DNA of 64,000 nucleotides from Bacillota bacterium (lineage in GTDB: Bacteria; Bacillota; Clostridia; Oscillospirales; Ruminococcaceae). The position numbers were made by a program, and so were the translations under genes. Location of the stretch: contig JAEZYS010000007.1 in the NCBI GenBank assembly GCA_023418925.1, forward strand, positions 1-64,000, written 5' to 3'. Of the stretch, positions 34,134 to 43,151 are shown in pieces (positions within the stretch are counted from its first letter, which is position 1; the number at the start of each line of letters is the position of its first letter). The notes under the pieces were generated by a model that had not been told where the DNA came from, ran no database searches, and saw only the letters and a program-made list of their open reading frames with translations.

Positions 34134-34466
34134 TTACCTGGTCTTTTCCTCAAGCTTGTTATAAATATCGTATAACTTCTGTACATTATTCTCAAGCCAG
34201 TAATAGTAAGCTATGTACGGAACAAGAAGACACAATAACAGTACAGTCATAGCAATCAGACTTATTGCTGATGTTATTACGACGCCTATTATACACATAA
34301 CCGTAAGAATTGCAATCAGGCAGGTTACAACCAGATGAATAAACCTTTCATGCTGGAGAAATTCCACCTGTACAAGATGCTCCTTTCTGAGATACTCAAA
34401 ATCCGAATTTTCATCCTCAAGACTAGTTTCAATCTTTTTCATGTAATGTTTCAGATATTTTCCCAC
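34134..34466 (-). CDS. Small two-TM membrane protein
   Basis: 110 residues with two adjacent hydrophobic helices (about 43-65 and 69-90) between charged ends; the N-terminal 40 residues are probably a cytoplasmic coiled segment (KKIETSLEDENSDFEYLRKE). I do not recognise a family. It lies 26 bp upstream of the EAL gene on the same strand and is probably co-transcribed with it, so it might be its membrane partner. Confidence 0.65.
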   Translation of the reverse strand: MGKYLKHYMKKIETSLEDENSDFEYLRKEHLVQVEFLQHERFIHLVVTCLIAILTVMCIIGVVITSAISLIAMTVLLLCLLVPYIAYYYWLENNVQKLYDIYNKLEEKTR

Positions 34467-34609
34467 AAAATCATCTTCCTTATAATAATTTTATGTTTTT
34501 GCATAAATATTACATAAATTATACCATACAAACTATTATTTTTCAACAGTATTTTAGTTGAAAAAAAAATAATTATGTGTAATAATAAATAGATATTATT
34601 AAGATTAAA

Positions 34610-34700
34610 AAAGTCTGAAAATATATTTTTTCAGACTTTGAGTTTTGACTTTCATGCGATTATCCGTTTTTGCAAGCTGTCAAGGCTCAGAAAGGAATGG
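34610..34700 (+). repeat. Structured 5' leader element, member G (before DUF368)
   Basis: H1 is a perfect 12-bp hairpin (34610-34621 with 34628-34639). Outer stem GAGTTTTGAC/GTCAAGGCTC (34640-34649 with 34679-34688) has 10 pairs including two G-U. The element ends in AGAAAGGAATGG at 34689-34700, ahead of the DUF368 start at 34711. The layout matches elements A-E while the stems differ in sequence, which points to compensatory change. Confidence 0.45.
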
Positions 34701-34710
34701 TCACAAAAAC

Positions 34711-35547
34711 ATGAGTTACTTTATACTGGTTCTAAAGGGCATTGCAATGGGACTTGCAAATGCAGTTCCTGGTGTTGACGGCGGTACAATAGCAGTAATC
34801 ACCAAAGTATTCGATAGATTTATTGATGCAATTACATTAAATATAAAAAAGCTTATAAAAAACCTTCCATTTCTGCTTTGTATTTTCGGAGGAATGGCAA
34901 TTGGAATTATCATAGCATCATTTATACTTGACTATCTGTTTGAAAATTACAACGTTCCAACGCAGTTCTTTTTCATTGGAATCATAATCGGAAGTATTCC
35001 GATACTATATAAAGAATGTACTGCTGAACAGAAATTAAAGCCTGTACACATAATACCATTTCTTTTAGGTGCAGCTGCAGTAATTCTATTTTGCTTTATA
35101 AATCCAGATGCTTCATCTGCACAGACTGAAATGAACCCGATAATCCTCTTTATCATATCATTCATTGCAGCAGTTTGCATGATAATTCCAGGTTTTAGCG
35201 GTGCTCTTATAATGAAAGCACTGGGCAGTTATGACTTAACTATTCATGCTATTACAGAATTTAATATTCCTATCCTGCTGATAATTGCAGTCGCAGTCGG
35301 ACTTGGTATACTCGCATCCGCCAGAATTATTTCATTTTTATTCAAAAAGAGCAGAATTGTAACCTACTGCGTCATTGCAGGATTTATACTTGGGTCTATT
35401 CCGCAGGTTTTTCCTAAAGAATTTGCATTCAATACACAGGGCATAATTGCAATTTTTGTTTTAATTATTGGCATGGTCATTCCAACAGTTATGGAGCTTC
35501 CTGGCAAACACAAGAAAAAAACTGAGAGTTCTTCTGTAAACACTTAA
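34711..35547 (+). CDS. DUF368-family membrane protein
   Basis: 278 residues from the ATG at 34711 (MSYFILVLKGIAMGLANAVP). The frame is open back to 34645, but the added residues are unlike the family. The DUF368 signature 'GLANAVPGVDGGTIAVI' near the start is followed by about eight membrane helices and a short Lys-rich tail. Function is unproven; in bacteria the family has been linked to lipid-carrier (undecaprenyl phosphate) transport. The Shine-Dalgarno AAAGGA is 14 bp from the ATG, a spacing shared by elements of the same leader family. Confidence 0.85.
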   Translation: MSYFILVLKGIAMGLANAVPGVDGGTIAVITKVFDRFIDAITLNIKKLIKNLPFLLCIFGGMAIGIIIASFILDYLFENYNVPTQFFFIGIIIGSIPILYKECTAEQKLKPVHIIPFLLGAAAVILFCFINPDASSAQTEMNPIILFIISFIAAVCMIIPGFSGALIMKALGSYDLTIHAITEFNIPILLIIAVAVGLGILASARIISFLFKKSRIVTYCVIAGFILGSIPQVFPKEFAFNTQGIIAIFVLIIGMVIPTVMELPGKHKKKTESSSVNT

Positions 35548-35672
35548 ATTTCTATCTGCTATCATTAATTCATCATATTTCAGGGTAAAATATAATTAAG
35601 AAAAAGTATAACATTTTGAGTTTGCTTTTTCATAATTTTAAAGCAGTACGGCAAAGCCGACCGGAGGATATG

Positions 35673-36872
35673 ATGTGCGAATATAACCAGAATAAATACG
35701 TCTCCGACAGCACTGCAGAAATAATTTTCGCTCCAGATAAGATAAAGCGCTCTCCATCTTGCATGAAGAGAAAAGTTATCGTTTCTTTGATATTATTTAT
35801 CTGTTTTGCTGCCGTGTCAGCATGTATAATCACAGTTTACATTCAGATTAAATCTAAACCTGATTTTCTAAATTCAGAAAGTATTGCCACTATAACAGAT
35901 ATTGCTTCACAAGCAAAAAACAACAATACTGCAACAAAAATTCTTACGATACCCGAAATTGTTAAAAAAGCAAAACCATCGGTTGTTGGAATTTCAAGTC
36001 AATTCCACGAATCAACAGGTACAGGTACTGGTATTATCATTACTACTGACGGTTATATAGTTACAAATGCCCATGTAGTTCAAAGTTCTTACAAAGATAC
36101 TACCTTCAAGGCGAACTCTGTAATAGTAGTGCTTGAAGATCAGAGTGAGCATGAGGCAAGAATTATCGGAACAGACACAAGGACGGATCTTGCTGTTCTG
36201 AAAATAGATTCAGCAGGCAAAAAGCTTCCTGCTGCAGAACTTGGAAACAGCGACAATCTTCTTGAAGGCGAGCTTGCAGTTGCTATAGGAAATCCGCTTG
36301 GATTTGAGCTTTATGGTTCTACAACCTGTGGTATTATCAGCGCTCTCAACAGAACTATTACCATTGATGAGAGGAAAATGACACTGATTCAGACAGATGC
36401 TGCTGTCAATCCCGGCAACAGCGGTGGACCTCTTCTCAACAGTTCAGGACAGGTTATCGGTATTAATTCAAGCAAGATTATTTCAGGATATACTGAGGGA
36501 CTTGGTTTTGCAATTCCGATAAACGGTGCAAAGCCTGTAATTAATGACCTTATTGAAAATGGCTACGTCAAGGGACGTCCAATGATAGGTATAAGCGGTG
36601 AAGACGTCAATTATGTAACGTCAAAATATTATGATATACCTGAAGGTGTCTTTGTTAGGTTTATTGATCCTGAATCTTCTGCTGCAAAAAGCGGAATAAA
36701 AGCTGGAGATATCATTGTCGGAATAAACGACGAAAAGATTACTACTATGGATGAACTCAATAGGATTAAGGACAAATTCAAAGCGGGAGAAAGCATTGAA
36801 TTATCTGTTTTTAGAAATGATTCTCCTGATACAATTAAAATCAAAGTTGTCCTTGATGAAAATGTTTCCTAA
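35673..36872 (+). CDS. HtrA/DegP-type serine protease
   Basis: 399 residues from the ATG at 35673, set by GGAGG at 35663-35667. A cytoplasmic start of about 30 residues leads to a membrane anchor (KVIVSLILFICFAAVSACII). The trypsin-like domain has His in VTNAHVV, Asp in RTDLAVLK and Ser in GNSGGPLLN. A single PDZ domain covers about 300-395 (GISGEDVNYVTS; SGIKAGDIIVGIN). This is the membrane-anchored HtrA form of Firmicutes that degrades misfolded exported proteins outside the cell. Monocistronic. Confidence 0.93.
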   Translation: MCEYNQNKYVSDSTAEIIFAPDKIKRSPSCMKRKVIVSLILFICFAAVSACIITVYIQIKSKPDFLNSESIATITDIASQAKNNNTATKILTIPEIVKKAKPSVVGISSQFHESTGTGTGIIITTDGYIVTNAHVVQSSYKDTTFKANSVIVVLEDQSEHEARIIGTDTRTDLAVLKIDSAGKKLPAAELGNSDNLLEGELAVAIGNPLGFELYGSTTCGIISALNRTITIDERKMTLIQTDAAVNPGNSGGPLLNSSGQVIGINSSKIISGYTEGLGFAIPINGAKPVINDLIENGYVKGRPMIGISGEDVNYVTSKYYDIPEGVFVRFIDPESSAAKSGIKAGDIIVGINDEKITTMDELNRIKDKFKAGESIELSVFRNDSPDTIKIKVVLDENVS

Positions 36873-36880
36873 AAATAAAC

Positions 36881-36912
36881 GCTGTACAGGCTTCGGTTTG
36901 TACAGCTTTTTT
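36881..36912 (+). terminator. Terminator of htrA
   Basis: Perfect 8-bp stem GCTGTACA/TGTACAGC plus T6, 9 bp after the stop codon. Confidence 0.9.
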
Positions 36913-36980
36913 CATATAGACGCATTTATCACATATGGCACAATATTGACAAAATATCCTGCTGTTGGTATACTTTTGAT

Positions 36981-37096
36981 TAAGGCAATACCGCACAAAG
37001 CCACAGGCTACGTTTCGACGATTTGAGAAACAGCGAAAATACGTAACTGAGTCTGTTTTGAAAATCGACAGAAACGTATTGTGCGGTATTGCCTTA
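36981..37096. mobile_element. 116-bp MITE-like element
   Basis: Perfect 18-bp terminal inverted repeats TAAGGCAATACCGCACAA (36981-36998) and its complement (37079-37096). The interior is also nearly palindromic (TACGTTTC ... GAAACGTA, with GATTT/AAATC inside), so the whole unit can fold into one long hairpin. TA at both outer edges could be a target duplication of an IS630/mariner-type transposase. It encodes nothing. It lies between the htrA terminator and the response-regulator start, so it may carry or alter that gene's promoter. Confidence 0.8.
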
Positions 37097-37137
37097 GTAC
37101 ATATGCGCCTTTAATGTGTAATGGAGGACAAACCTGA

Positions 37138-37809
37138 ATGTACAGAATTATGATTGTTGAAGATGATGAAATCATAGCAACACAGTCGGCTGAATTTCTT
37201 CGTGGCTGGGGCTATGAAGTTTTTTATGATATTGACCTTTCTGATATTACAGGAGAATTTGCAAGACTTGCCCCTCACCTTGTTCTTATGGATATTTTAC
37301 TGCCTAGCTGCAATGGGTATCATTGGTGTGCAGAAATACGCAAGGTATCTGCTGTTCCGATAGTTTTTATTTCATCGGCTTCTGACAATATGAATATAGT
37401 AATGGCGATGAATATGGGCGGTGATGATTTTATTTCAAAGCCGTTTGACCTGAATGTTCTGTATGCAAAGGTTCAGGCAATTCTGAGAAGAACATACTCA
37501 TTCCAGTCACATCAGACTTTCATTGAACATAACGGAATGATTCTCAATCTGTCTGACGCTTCTGCATTATATAATAACACAAGAATTGACCTTACAAAAA
37601 ATGAATTCAAGATACTTTCCCTGCTTTTTGAAAATAAGGGGCATTGCGTTTCCCGTGAGGAAATTATGAAGCTTCTCTGGGATAGCGATTGCTTTATTGA
37701 CGACAATACACTTACTGTCAATGTAAACCGTCTGAGAAGAAAGCTTGAGGCAGCAGGAGCAGAAAATATTATTACTACAAAAAAGGGTATCGGATATATT
37801 GTCGGTTAG
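37138..37809 (+). CDS. BceR-type response regulator
   Basis: 223 residues. The receiver domain has acidic pair EDDE, phospho-acceptor Asp in LVLMDILLP (about 51), and Lys in ISKPFD. A winged-helix OmpR/PhoB DNA-binding domain covers about 125-223 (LTKNEFKILSLLFENKGHCVSREEI in segments, 'NVNRLRRKLE'). It belongs with the histidine kinase 38 bp downstream and the ABC transporter beyond, a BceRS-BceAB arrangement that senses and resists cell-wall antimicrobial peptides. Confidence 0.92.
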   Translation: MYRIMIVEDDEIIATQSAEFLRGWGYEVFYDIDLSDITGEFARLAPHLVLMDILLPSCNGYHWCAEIRKVSAVPIVFISSASDNMNIVMAMNMGGDDFISKPFDLNVLYAKVQAILRRTYSFQSHQTFIEHNGMILNLSDASALYNNTRIDLTKNEFKILSLLFENKGHCVSREEIMKLLWDSDCFIDDNTLTVNVNRLRRKLEAAGAENIITTKKGIGYIVG

Positions 37810-37847
37810 AAAGCAAATTCAGAATACTATACCGAAAGGACCTCATT

Positions 37848-38849
37848 ATGTTTATACAATTTTTTAAGCTTCTGACTAAATGGCTTTGTGAACGTCGAAA
37901 AATAATAATGCTGTTATTTATCTGTGCTGCTGCAACAACTGCTGTAATGCTTCTTTCCGGTCAGGACGCTATGATGTTGTTATATGCTCTTGCAATATGC
38001 GGATTCTTTTCTCTTTGTTTTGGTATTTCTGACTTTGCAAAATACATTTCTGCGCATAATCAGCTTAAACATCTGCTTGACTGCATAGAAAACATCAACG
38101 ATAATATTCCTGACTTCGGAACTCTTTCAGGCAGGGATTACTGTGACATCATAATCAGCCAGAAAAATAGACTGACTGATATTTTAAGTTCATCTTCGAT
38201 CCGTGAAACTGAAGCAAGAGACTACTATACATTATGGACACATCAGATTAAAACCCCTATTGCTGCCATGAATCTGATATTGCAGAACAATAATTTCTCC
38301 CCTGAAAGCATTGCTATGCTTAAAAGTGAGCTGTTCAGAATTGAGTGCTATTCCGAAATGGCTCTCGGATATATCAGGCTTGAAAGCATTTCCGATGACA
38401 TGGTTCTTGAAGAACATGATATTCATACAATTGCTGCAACTGCTCTGAAAAAGTATGTTATGCTTTTTTCCCTTAAAAAGCTTACACTTTATTTTACTGA
38501 CTTCTCCCTTAAAGCTGTAACTGATGAAAAGTGGATGGTTTTTGTCATTGAACAGCTTTTGTCAAACAGTATCAAATATACACGCAAAGGTGGAATATCC
38601 ATATATGCTGACGGGAACTGCCTTGTTATTTCCGATACAGGCATTGGTATCTCACAAGCAGATATCCCAAGGCTTTTTCAGAAAGGCTTTACCGGCTTTA
38701 ACGGTCATATGAATAAAAAATCAACGGGATTAGGACTATATCTCTGCAAAAAGATTACATCAAAGCTTGGGCATAAGATTTCGATCCGTTCAGAAAAGAA
38801 CAAGGGTACAGATATAATTATTGACTTTTCCCAGGAAAATGCAAAGTGA
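37848..38849 (+). CDS. BceS-type intramembrane-sensing histidine kinase
   Basis: 333 residues. Two N-terminal membrane helices (about 20-37 and 43-62) are separated by only a few residues, the mark of intramembrane-sensing kinases without an extracellular sensor. The phosphorylated His is in LWTHQIKTPIAAM. ATPase boxes are N (EQLLSNSIKYT), G1 (ISDTGIGISQ) and G2 (STGLGLYL). Family kinases are driven by flux through the partner BceAB transporter. Confidence 0.92.
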   Translation: MFIQFFKLLTKWLCERRKIIMLLFICAAATTAVMLLSGQDAMMLLYALAICGFFSLCFGISDFAKYISAHNQLKHLLDCIENINDNIPDFGTLSGRDYCDIIISQKNRLTDILSSSSIRETEARDYYTLWTHQIKTPIAAMNLILQNNNFSPESIAMLKSELFRIECYSEMALGYIRLESISDDMVLEEHDIHTIAATALKKYVMLFSLKKLTLYFTDFSLKAVTDEKWMVFVIEQLLSNSIKYTRKGGISIYADGNCLVISDTGIGISQADIPRLFQKGFTGFNGHMNKKSTGLGLYLCKKITSKLGHKISIRSEKNKGTDIIIDFSQENAK

Positions 38850-38865
38850 CAAAAATGAAAGATTA

Positions 38866-38920
38866 AACAGCGAAAATGTAAGCCTAAGTTATGGCAGACA
38901 TTTTCGCTGTTTTGTATAAT
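38866..38920 (+). promoter_or_regulatory. Long inverted repeat overlapping a promoter for the transporter genes
   Basis: A perfect 14-bp inverted repeat AACAGCGAAAATGT/ACATTTTCGCTGTT (38866-38879 with 38898-38911, 18-nt loop) is followed by extended -10 TGTATAAT (TATAAT 38915-38920). The repeat could terminate the bceRS transcript or be a regulator-binding site, since its right arm fills the -35 to -10 spacer. Control of bceAB by BceR at such a site is known for relatives; here it is inference. Confidence 0.5.
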
Positions 38921-38965
38921 AAAAACATAAGATAAACCATTCTTGACGAATGAATGGAGGTCAAT

Positions 38966-39025
38966 ATGTCTCTTTTCTTAATTTTTGTTATATTGTTACT
39001 GATAAAAATACACTCTAAAATATGA
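38966..39025 (+). CDS. 19-residue hydrophobic microORF before bceA
   Basis: An ATG 5 bp after GGAGG (38956-38960) opens a 19-codon frame, MSLFLIFVILLLIKIHSKI, with a TGA just ahead of the bceA Shine-Dalgarno site. The peptide is a single short membrane helix with a basic end. The strong ribosome-binding site and fit between promoter and bceA suggest it is translated. It could be a membrane microprotein of the transporter or a leader peptide. Not recognised as a known family. Confidence 0.5.
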   Translation: MSLFLIFVILLLIKIHSKI

Positions 39026-39038
39026 AAGGACAATTACT

Positions 39039-39797
39039 ATGGCTTTACTTGAAGTTCAAAATCTGAAAAAAATCTATACAACTCATAGGAGCGGTGCAAA
39101 AATCACAGCTCTTGAAAACATCAGCTTCTCTGTAGAAAAAGGAGAATATGTTGCTATAATGGGAGAAAGCGGATCAGGTAAAACTACTCTGCTGAATCTT
39201 CTTGCTTCACTTGATAAACCTACATCAGGCGAAATACTTCTTGATAATCAGTCATTTTCAAAAATCAAGGGAAGCGATATCTGCTCCTACAGACGTGACA
39301 ACCTTGGATTTGTTTTTCAGGATTTCAACCTGCTTGACACATTCAGTGCAAAGGACAATATACTTCTCCCGCTAGTTTTGCAGGGTTTTGAATACAAGGA
39401 AATGGAGAAGCGTCTTATCCCACTTGCAAAGCGCCTTCAGATAAGTGATATTCTTGAAAAATACCCTTATGAAATTTCAGGCGGTCAGAAACAGCGTACT
39501 GCTGTTGCCCGTGCACTCATTACAAACCCGAAGATCGTTCTTGCCGATGAACCGACAGGAGCGCTTGATTCAAAAGCTTCCGCAGCACTTTTAAAATTGT
39601 TTGAAGACATCAACAGAGACGGTCAGACAATTCTTATGGTAACACACAGTATTCAGGCAGCAAGCTGTGCAGGGCGAGTTATCTTCATTAAAGACGGACT
39701 TCTCTTTAATCAGATTTACCGTGGAACTTCATCAAATGATGAGATGTATCACAATATTTCTGCAACTCTTACTGTTCTCCAGACAGCAAACAACTGA
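39039..39797 (+). CDS. BceA-type ABC transporter ATPase
   Basis: 252 residues. Walker A GESGSGKTTL, Q-loop FQDFNLLD, signature ISGGQKQRTAVARAL, Walker B VLADEPTGALD and the switch His in MVTHS are all present. MacB/BceA-class ATPase driving an FtsX-type permease that removes peptide antibiotics from their lipid targets. AAAGGA lies 10 bp before the start; 16 bp to the permease gene. Confidence 0.94.
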   Translation: MALLEVQNLKKIYTTHRSGAKITALENISFSVEKGEYVAIMGESGSGKTTLLNLLASLDKPTSGEILLDNQSFSKIKGSDICSYRRDNLGFVFQDFNLLDTFSAKDNILLPLVLQGFEYKEMEKRLIPLAKRLQISDILEKYPYEISGGQKQRTAVARALITNPKIVLADEPTGALDSKASAALLKLFEDINRDGQTILMVTHSIQAASCAGRVIFIKDGLLFNQIYRGTSSNDEMYHNISATLTVLQTANN

Positions 39798-39813
39798 TTA
39801 TGGAGGTAAAGTA

Positions 39814-41784
39814 ATGAACAAAAAATCTGTTATTCCACGTCTTGCCATAAACGGAATCTTTAAAAACAAGACAACTTATTCACCTTATCTTTTTGCAAAT
39901 ATTATTTGCGTAAGTGTATTTTATATTTTTGTTTCCATTCAGAATAATCCTATTATGGAAACGCTTCCTCATGCTTCATATGTAGCAGTACTTATGATAA
40001 TAGGAGAAGTTCTTCTTGCAATTATTCTTGCACCATTTCTGATTAGCGTAAATAACTACCTTATCAAACGGCGTAAAAAAGAACTTGGACTTTATTGTGT
40101 TCTTGGTCTTGAGAAAAAGCATATAGGACTTATGATGGGTATTGAATCTTTGATTATATATGTAATGTCACTTGCAGGCGGAATTATTATTGCCGCAGTA
40201 TTTTCAAAGCTTATTTTTATGCTGTTGCTGAAAATCACACATATTTCCGGCAGCATCAGTTTTATATTCAGCGGTAAAGCACTTGCTGCAACTATAATTT
40301 ACTTTGGTATTATTTCAGCTGTAAATCTTGCAGTTAATATATTCAGAGTATCACTCGCAAACCCAAGCGAACTTTTCCGTGCTTCAAAGTCAGGAGAAAA
40401 AGAACCAAAGCACCTGTTGCTCTCTGCCCTTGCAGGTACTATTCTTCTTGGAGGAGGATATTACATTGCTCTGAAATCAAAAATGAGTATGTATATCTTT
40501 ACTGACTTTTTATTGGCAGTTGCAATGGTTGTTCTAGGTACACATCTGCTTTTCCAGAGTGGAAGCATTGCATTTCTAAGGGCATGCCGCTTAAATAAAA
40601 AGTATTACTATAAAAGCAGAAACTTTGTTACTGTTTCAGGTATGATTTACAGAATGAAGAAAAATGCCACAGGACTCACTAACATCTGCATTTTCTGTAC
40701 AATGACAATAATCACGCTTACCTGCACAGGAGCAGTATTTTTTGGGCAGAATTCCGCAACTGAATTTTCATATCCTTATGATTATTCCTTTTATTTCAAT
40801 GCAGACAGTTTTACGAAAGCAGATGAGTTTGACAGCTATGTAAATTCTATTGCAAAGGAATCAAATACAGAAATAAAGGACACCGTCACATACACATATA
40901 ACAAGCTTACAACATATATATCAGGAGAAAACTGGCTTGATAAACCAGCTGAACCTAACCAAAATGAAGATATTATCCGTGCATTGTCACTTGAAGATTA
41001 TAACCGTACTCAGAAAAAGAATGTTACTCTTGCTGAGAATGAAATTCTTATTTACTCTACATCCAAGGATTACAAACACAGTTCTGTTATTATGAATGGC
41101 AAAACATTCACCGTGAAAGAAGAGTTACAGGAGCTCTCATTTGACAATAAAAATATCCGTAACTTTGGTGAAATGCGGATTTATGCAGTATTTGCAAATA
41201 ACCAGATAATTGACTCACTTAAAGAAAAATACACTAAAGACATTTATGCACCTAACAACACTATTTACGTTGTAAGATTTAATGTTACAGGCGGAGATGC
41301 AAAGCAGTTCTCTGAAAAAATCACATCAACCTCTGAAAGTCTGGAAGGTTTCAACCAGATTGAAGACAAAACAATATGGGCAGGAGAAGCTTTTGCAATC
41401 AACGGCGGACTTATGTTCCTTGGCATATTTTTCGGTATAATCTTTACTGTCTGCATGGTTCTGATAATGTACTACAAGCAGATCAGTGAGGGGTATGAAG
41501 ACAAGATGAATTTTGAAATCATGCAGAATGTCGGCATGACTGACAAGGAAGTCCGCAGTACAATTTCACGTCAGATTCTTACAGTTTTTATTCTGCCAAT
41601 TACTACAGCAATGATACACACAGCTGTTTCAGTCAATATTGTTTCAAACCTGATGGCAACTATAAAAATTTTCAGCATTCCTATGATCGTTGCCTGTTCT
41701 GCATGTACAACAGCAATTTTTGCAATTGTTTATGCAATCAGCTATGTCCTCACCGCAAAGGCCTATTACAGAATTATAAAATAA
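39814..41784 (+). CDS. BceB-type FtsX-family permease
   Basis: 656 residues from the ATG at 39814, set by GGAGG at 39802-39806; a longer open frame upstream overlaps the ATPase gene. About ten membrane helices are arranged as in BceB, with a large extracellular domain of about 200 residues between helices 7 and 8 (around 320-525) that contacts the peptide-lipid target. 'RRKKELGLYCVLGLEKKHIG' and 'EIMQNVGMTDKEVRSTI' are the coupling-helix regions of FtsX permeases. Last gene of the module. Confidence 0.93.
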   Translation: MNKKSVIPRLAINGIFKNKTTYSPYLFANIICVSVFYIFVSIQNNPIMETLPHASYVAVLMIIGEVLLAIILAPFLISVNNYLIKRRKKELGLYCVLGLEKKHIGLMMGIESLIIYVMSLAGGIIIAAVFSKLIFMLLLKITHISGSISFIFSGKALAATIIYFGIISAVNLAVNIFRVSLANPSELFRASKSGEKEPKHLLLSALAGTILLGGGYYIALKSKMSMYIFTDFLLAVAMVVLGTHLLFQSGSIAFLRACRLNKKYYYKSRNFVTVSGMIYRMKKNATGLTNICIFCTMTIITLTCTGAVFFGQNSATEFSYPYDYSFYFNADSFTKADEFDSYVNSIAKESNTEIKDTVTYTYNKLTTYISGENWLDKPAEPNQNEDIIRALSLEDYNRTQKKNVTLAENEILIYSTSKDYKHSSVIMNGKTFTVKEELQELSFDNKNIRNFGEMRIYAVFANNQIIDSLKEKYTKDIYAPNNTIYVVRFNVTGGDAKQFSEKITSTSESLEGFNQIEDKTIWAGEAFAINGGLMFLGIFFGIIFTVCMVLIMYYKQISEGYEDKMNFEIMQNVGMTDKEVRSTISRQILTVFILPITTAMIHTAVSVNIVSNLMATIKIFSIPMIVACSACTTAIFAIVYAISYVLTAKAYYRIIK

Positions 41785-41787
41785 TAA

Positions 41788-41840
41788 AAACTGGTCAGAC
41801 TAAGCACTAACTTGCTTTTTCTGACCAGTTTGATTTTAAT
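41788..41840 (+). terminator. Terminator of bceAB
   Basis: Perfect 12-bp stem AAACTGGTCAGA/TCTGACCAGTTT (41788-41799 with 41820-41831), followed by GATTTTAAT. Confidence 0.8.
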
Positions 41841-41844
41841 AACC

Positions 41845-41959
41845 ATTCCTCTCTGCTATTTATTCCGTTCTTGAACCTGAACTGAGTTCAGCTAAGCAAA
41901 ATTTCTGCTCTTGTATTTGCAGAAAGGAATAAATAGCTGCGTGAAAAGTATTTTCACGC
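41845..41959 (-). repeat. Structured element, member A (3' of yqfD)
   Basis: Read leftwards: H1 GCGTGAAAA/TTTTCACGC (perfect, 3-nt loop, 41959-41939), outer stem GCTATTTATTCC/GGAATAAATAGC (12 bp perfect), H2 TTTCTGC/GCAGAAA, H3 CTGAAC/GTTCAG, then AGAGAGGAATGG. Sequence closely matches B, C and D in H1 and the outer stem, and E in the H3 block. It starts at the yqfD stop codon and has no gene start after it, so here it would lie in a 3' UTR. Confidence 0.65.
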
Positions 41960-43128
41960 TATCTCTTTACATAAATCTCCTGGCTCTCTGTTATATTCCC
42001 CTCAATTGTATATTCAACCGTAATAGTCATTACACCATTTTTAATTGACAAATGTTCTTTTTTATCGAGAACAGTAAGATCGCCATCTGAAAGAAAATTC
42101 TGCTCATATCTTTTTACCTTATCACGCAGTATCTCTTCAGCCATATCATTTGTATATTCAATTTTCTCACTGGTATATGGACGGTACTCTGAAAATACTA
42201 TTCCAATAGGAAGAGTAAGCTTCAAAAGCTGGATATTGTTGATATTTTCAGTATATTCATACTCCCCTTCTACTTTCTTGTTCAAATAAAGAGGTACCCT
42301 GAATCCAAAAAAAGAAATTGATTTTTTCACTATCTCATCTTCGTATACGGTGGTTTCATCATTCAGCGGCTGAGAAAATGTCACCTTTTCTTTATACCTT
42401 CCTATTATATCTCCCATAGAATGTACATAGTAAGTATTATCAAATTTACCCCTCACAACTCCGCTTATTAGTAAATCTCCTTTTCTTACTCCATCGCCCA
42501 CAAGCGGAATTAGCCTTCCCATATATACATTGACATAAACAATCTGTGCATCCTTTGTTGCAACAACATTACAAGGTCTATTGGTAGGAACCATTTCTGG
42601 AACAGGGGTAATTTCATTCACCTCAACAATAACCCTGCAGCCTGTATTTCTTATTCCTATCCAGGCAAGGTCATCAAGTACAACTATAATTCTTTTTTCT
42701 GCCTGTCTAAAATCAATATTCGGGATAAAACTGCCTATGTAAACATTATTATCCTCAAGAATAGCAATAATCTGCTCGTCACTTACCTTTTCATTTCCCG
42801 AAATTTCAATTACCATTACTATATTTGAAAGGAAAATAATCAATGCAAGTCCGAGAAAAATACCTAGCAGAAAGCCTATTCTCTTTTTATATTTATTAAG
42901 AGCAAAAATAATTCCTTTCTGCTCAGTTTGTGTAATTTCAGCCTTGTTGGATTCTGCAAATTCTTTCAGAACTTCATAATCATTTCTGTAAACCTGTCCG
43001 AAAATGTCATTATGCAAAATTCTGAGATTTCTGCATGAAATATAGCTGTTTCTGATAATGTTAATAATCTTTTCGGGTTCTTCTGAACTGATTTTAAAAC
43101 AGATTACACCTCTTATGCTGTCAAACAT
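41959..43128 (-). CDS. yqfD: Sporulation protein YqfD
   Basis: 389 residues from the ATG at 43128. An in-frame ATG at 43140 is less likely because GGAG abuts it directly. A cytoplasmic N-terminal domain (about 1-85) is followed by one membrane helix (about 87-109) and a large extracytoplasmic domain with 'EISGNEKVSDEQIIAILEDN' in pieces, 'LAWIGIRNTGCRVIVEVNE' and 'ISGVVRGKFDNTYYVHSMG'. YqfD is a stage IV sporulation protein made in the mother cell in Bacillus. It follows yqfC by 23 bp, the conserved order. Confidence 0.9.
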   Translation of the reverse strand: MFDSIRGVICFKISSEEPEKIINIIRNSYISCRNLRILHNDIFGQVYRNDYEVLKEFAESNKAEITQTEQKGIIFALNKYKKRIGFLLGIFLGLALIIFLSNIVMVIEISGNEKVSDEQIIAILEDNNVYIGSFIPNIDFRQAEKRIIVVLDDLAWIGIRNTGCRVIVEVNEITPVPEMVPTNRPCNVVATKDAQIVYVNVYMGRLIPLVGDGVRKGDLLISGVVRGKFDNTYYVHSMGDIIGRYKEKVTFSQPLNDETTVYEDEIVKKSISFFGFRVPLYLNKKVEGEYEYTENINNIQLLKLTLPIGIVFSEYRPYTSEKIEYTNDMAEEILRDKVKRYEQNFLSDGDLTVLDKKEHLSIKNGVMTITVEYTIEGNITESQEIYVKR

Positions 43129-43151
43129 ATTTACAACCATCTCCGTTCAGT

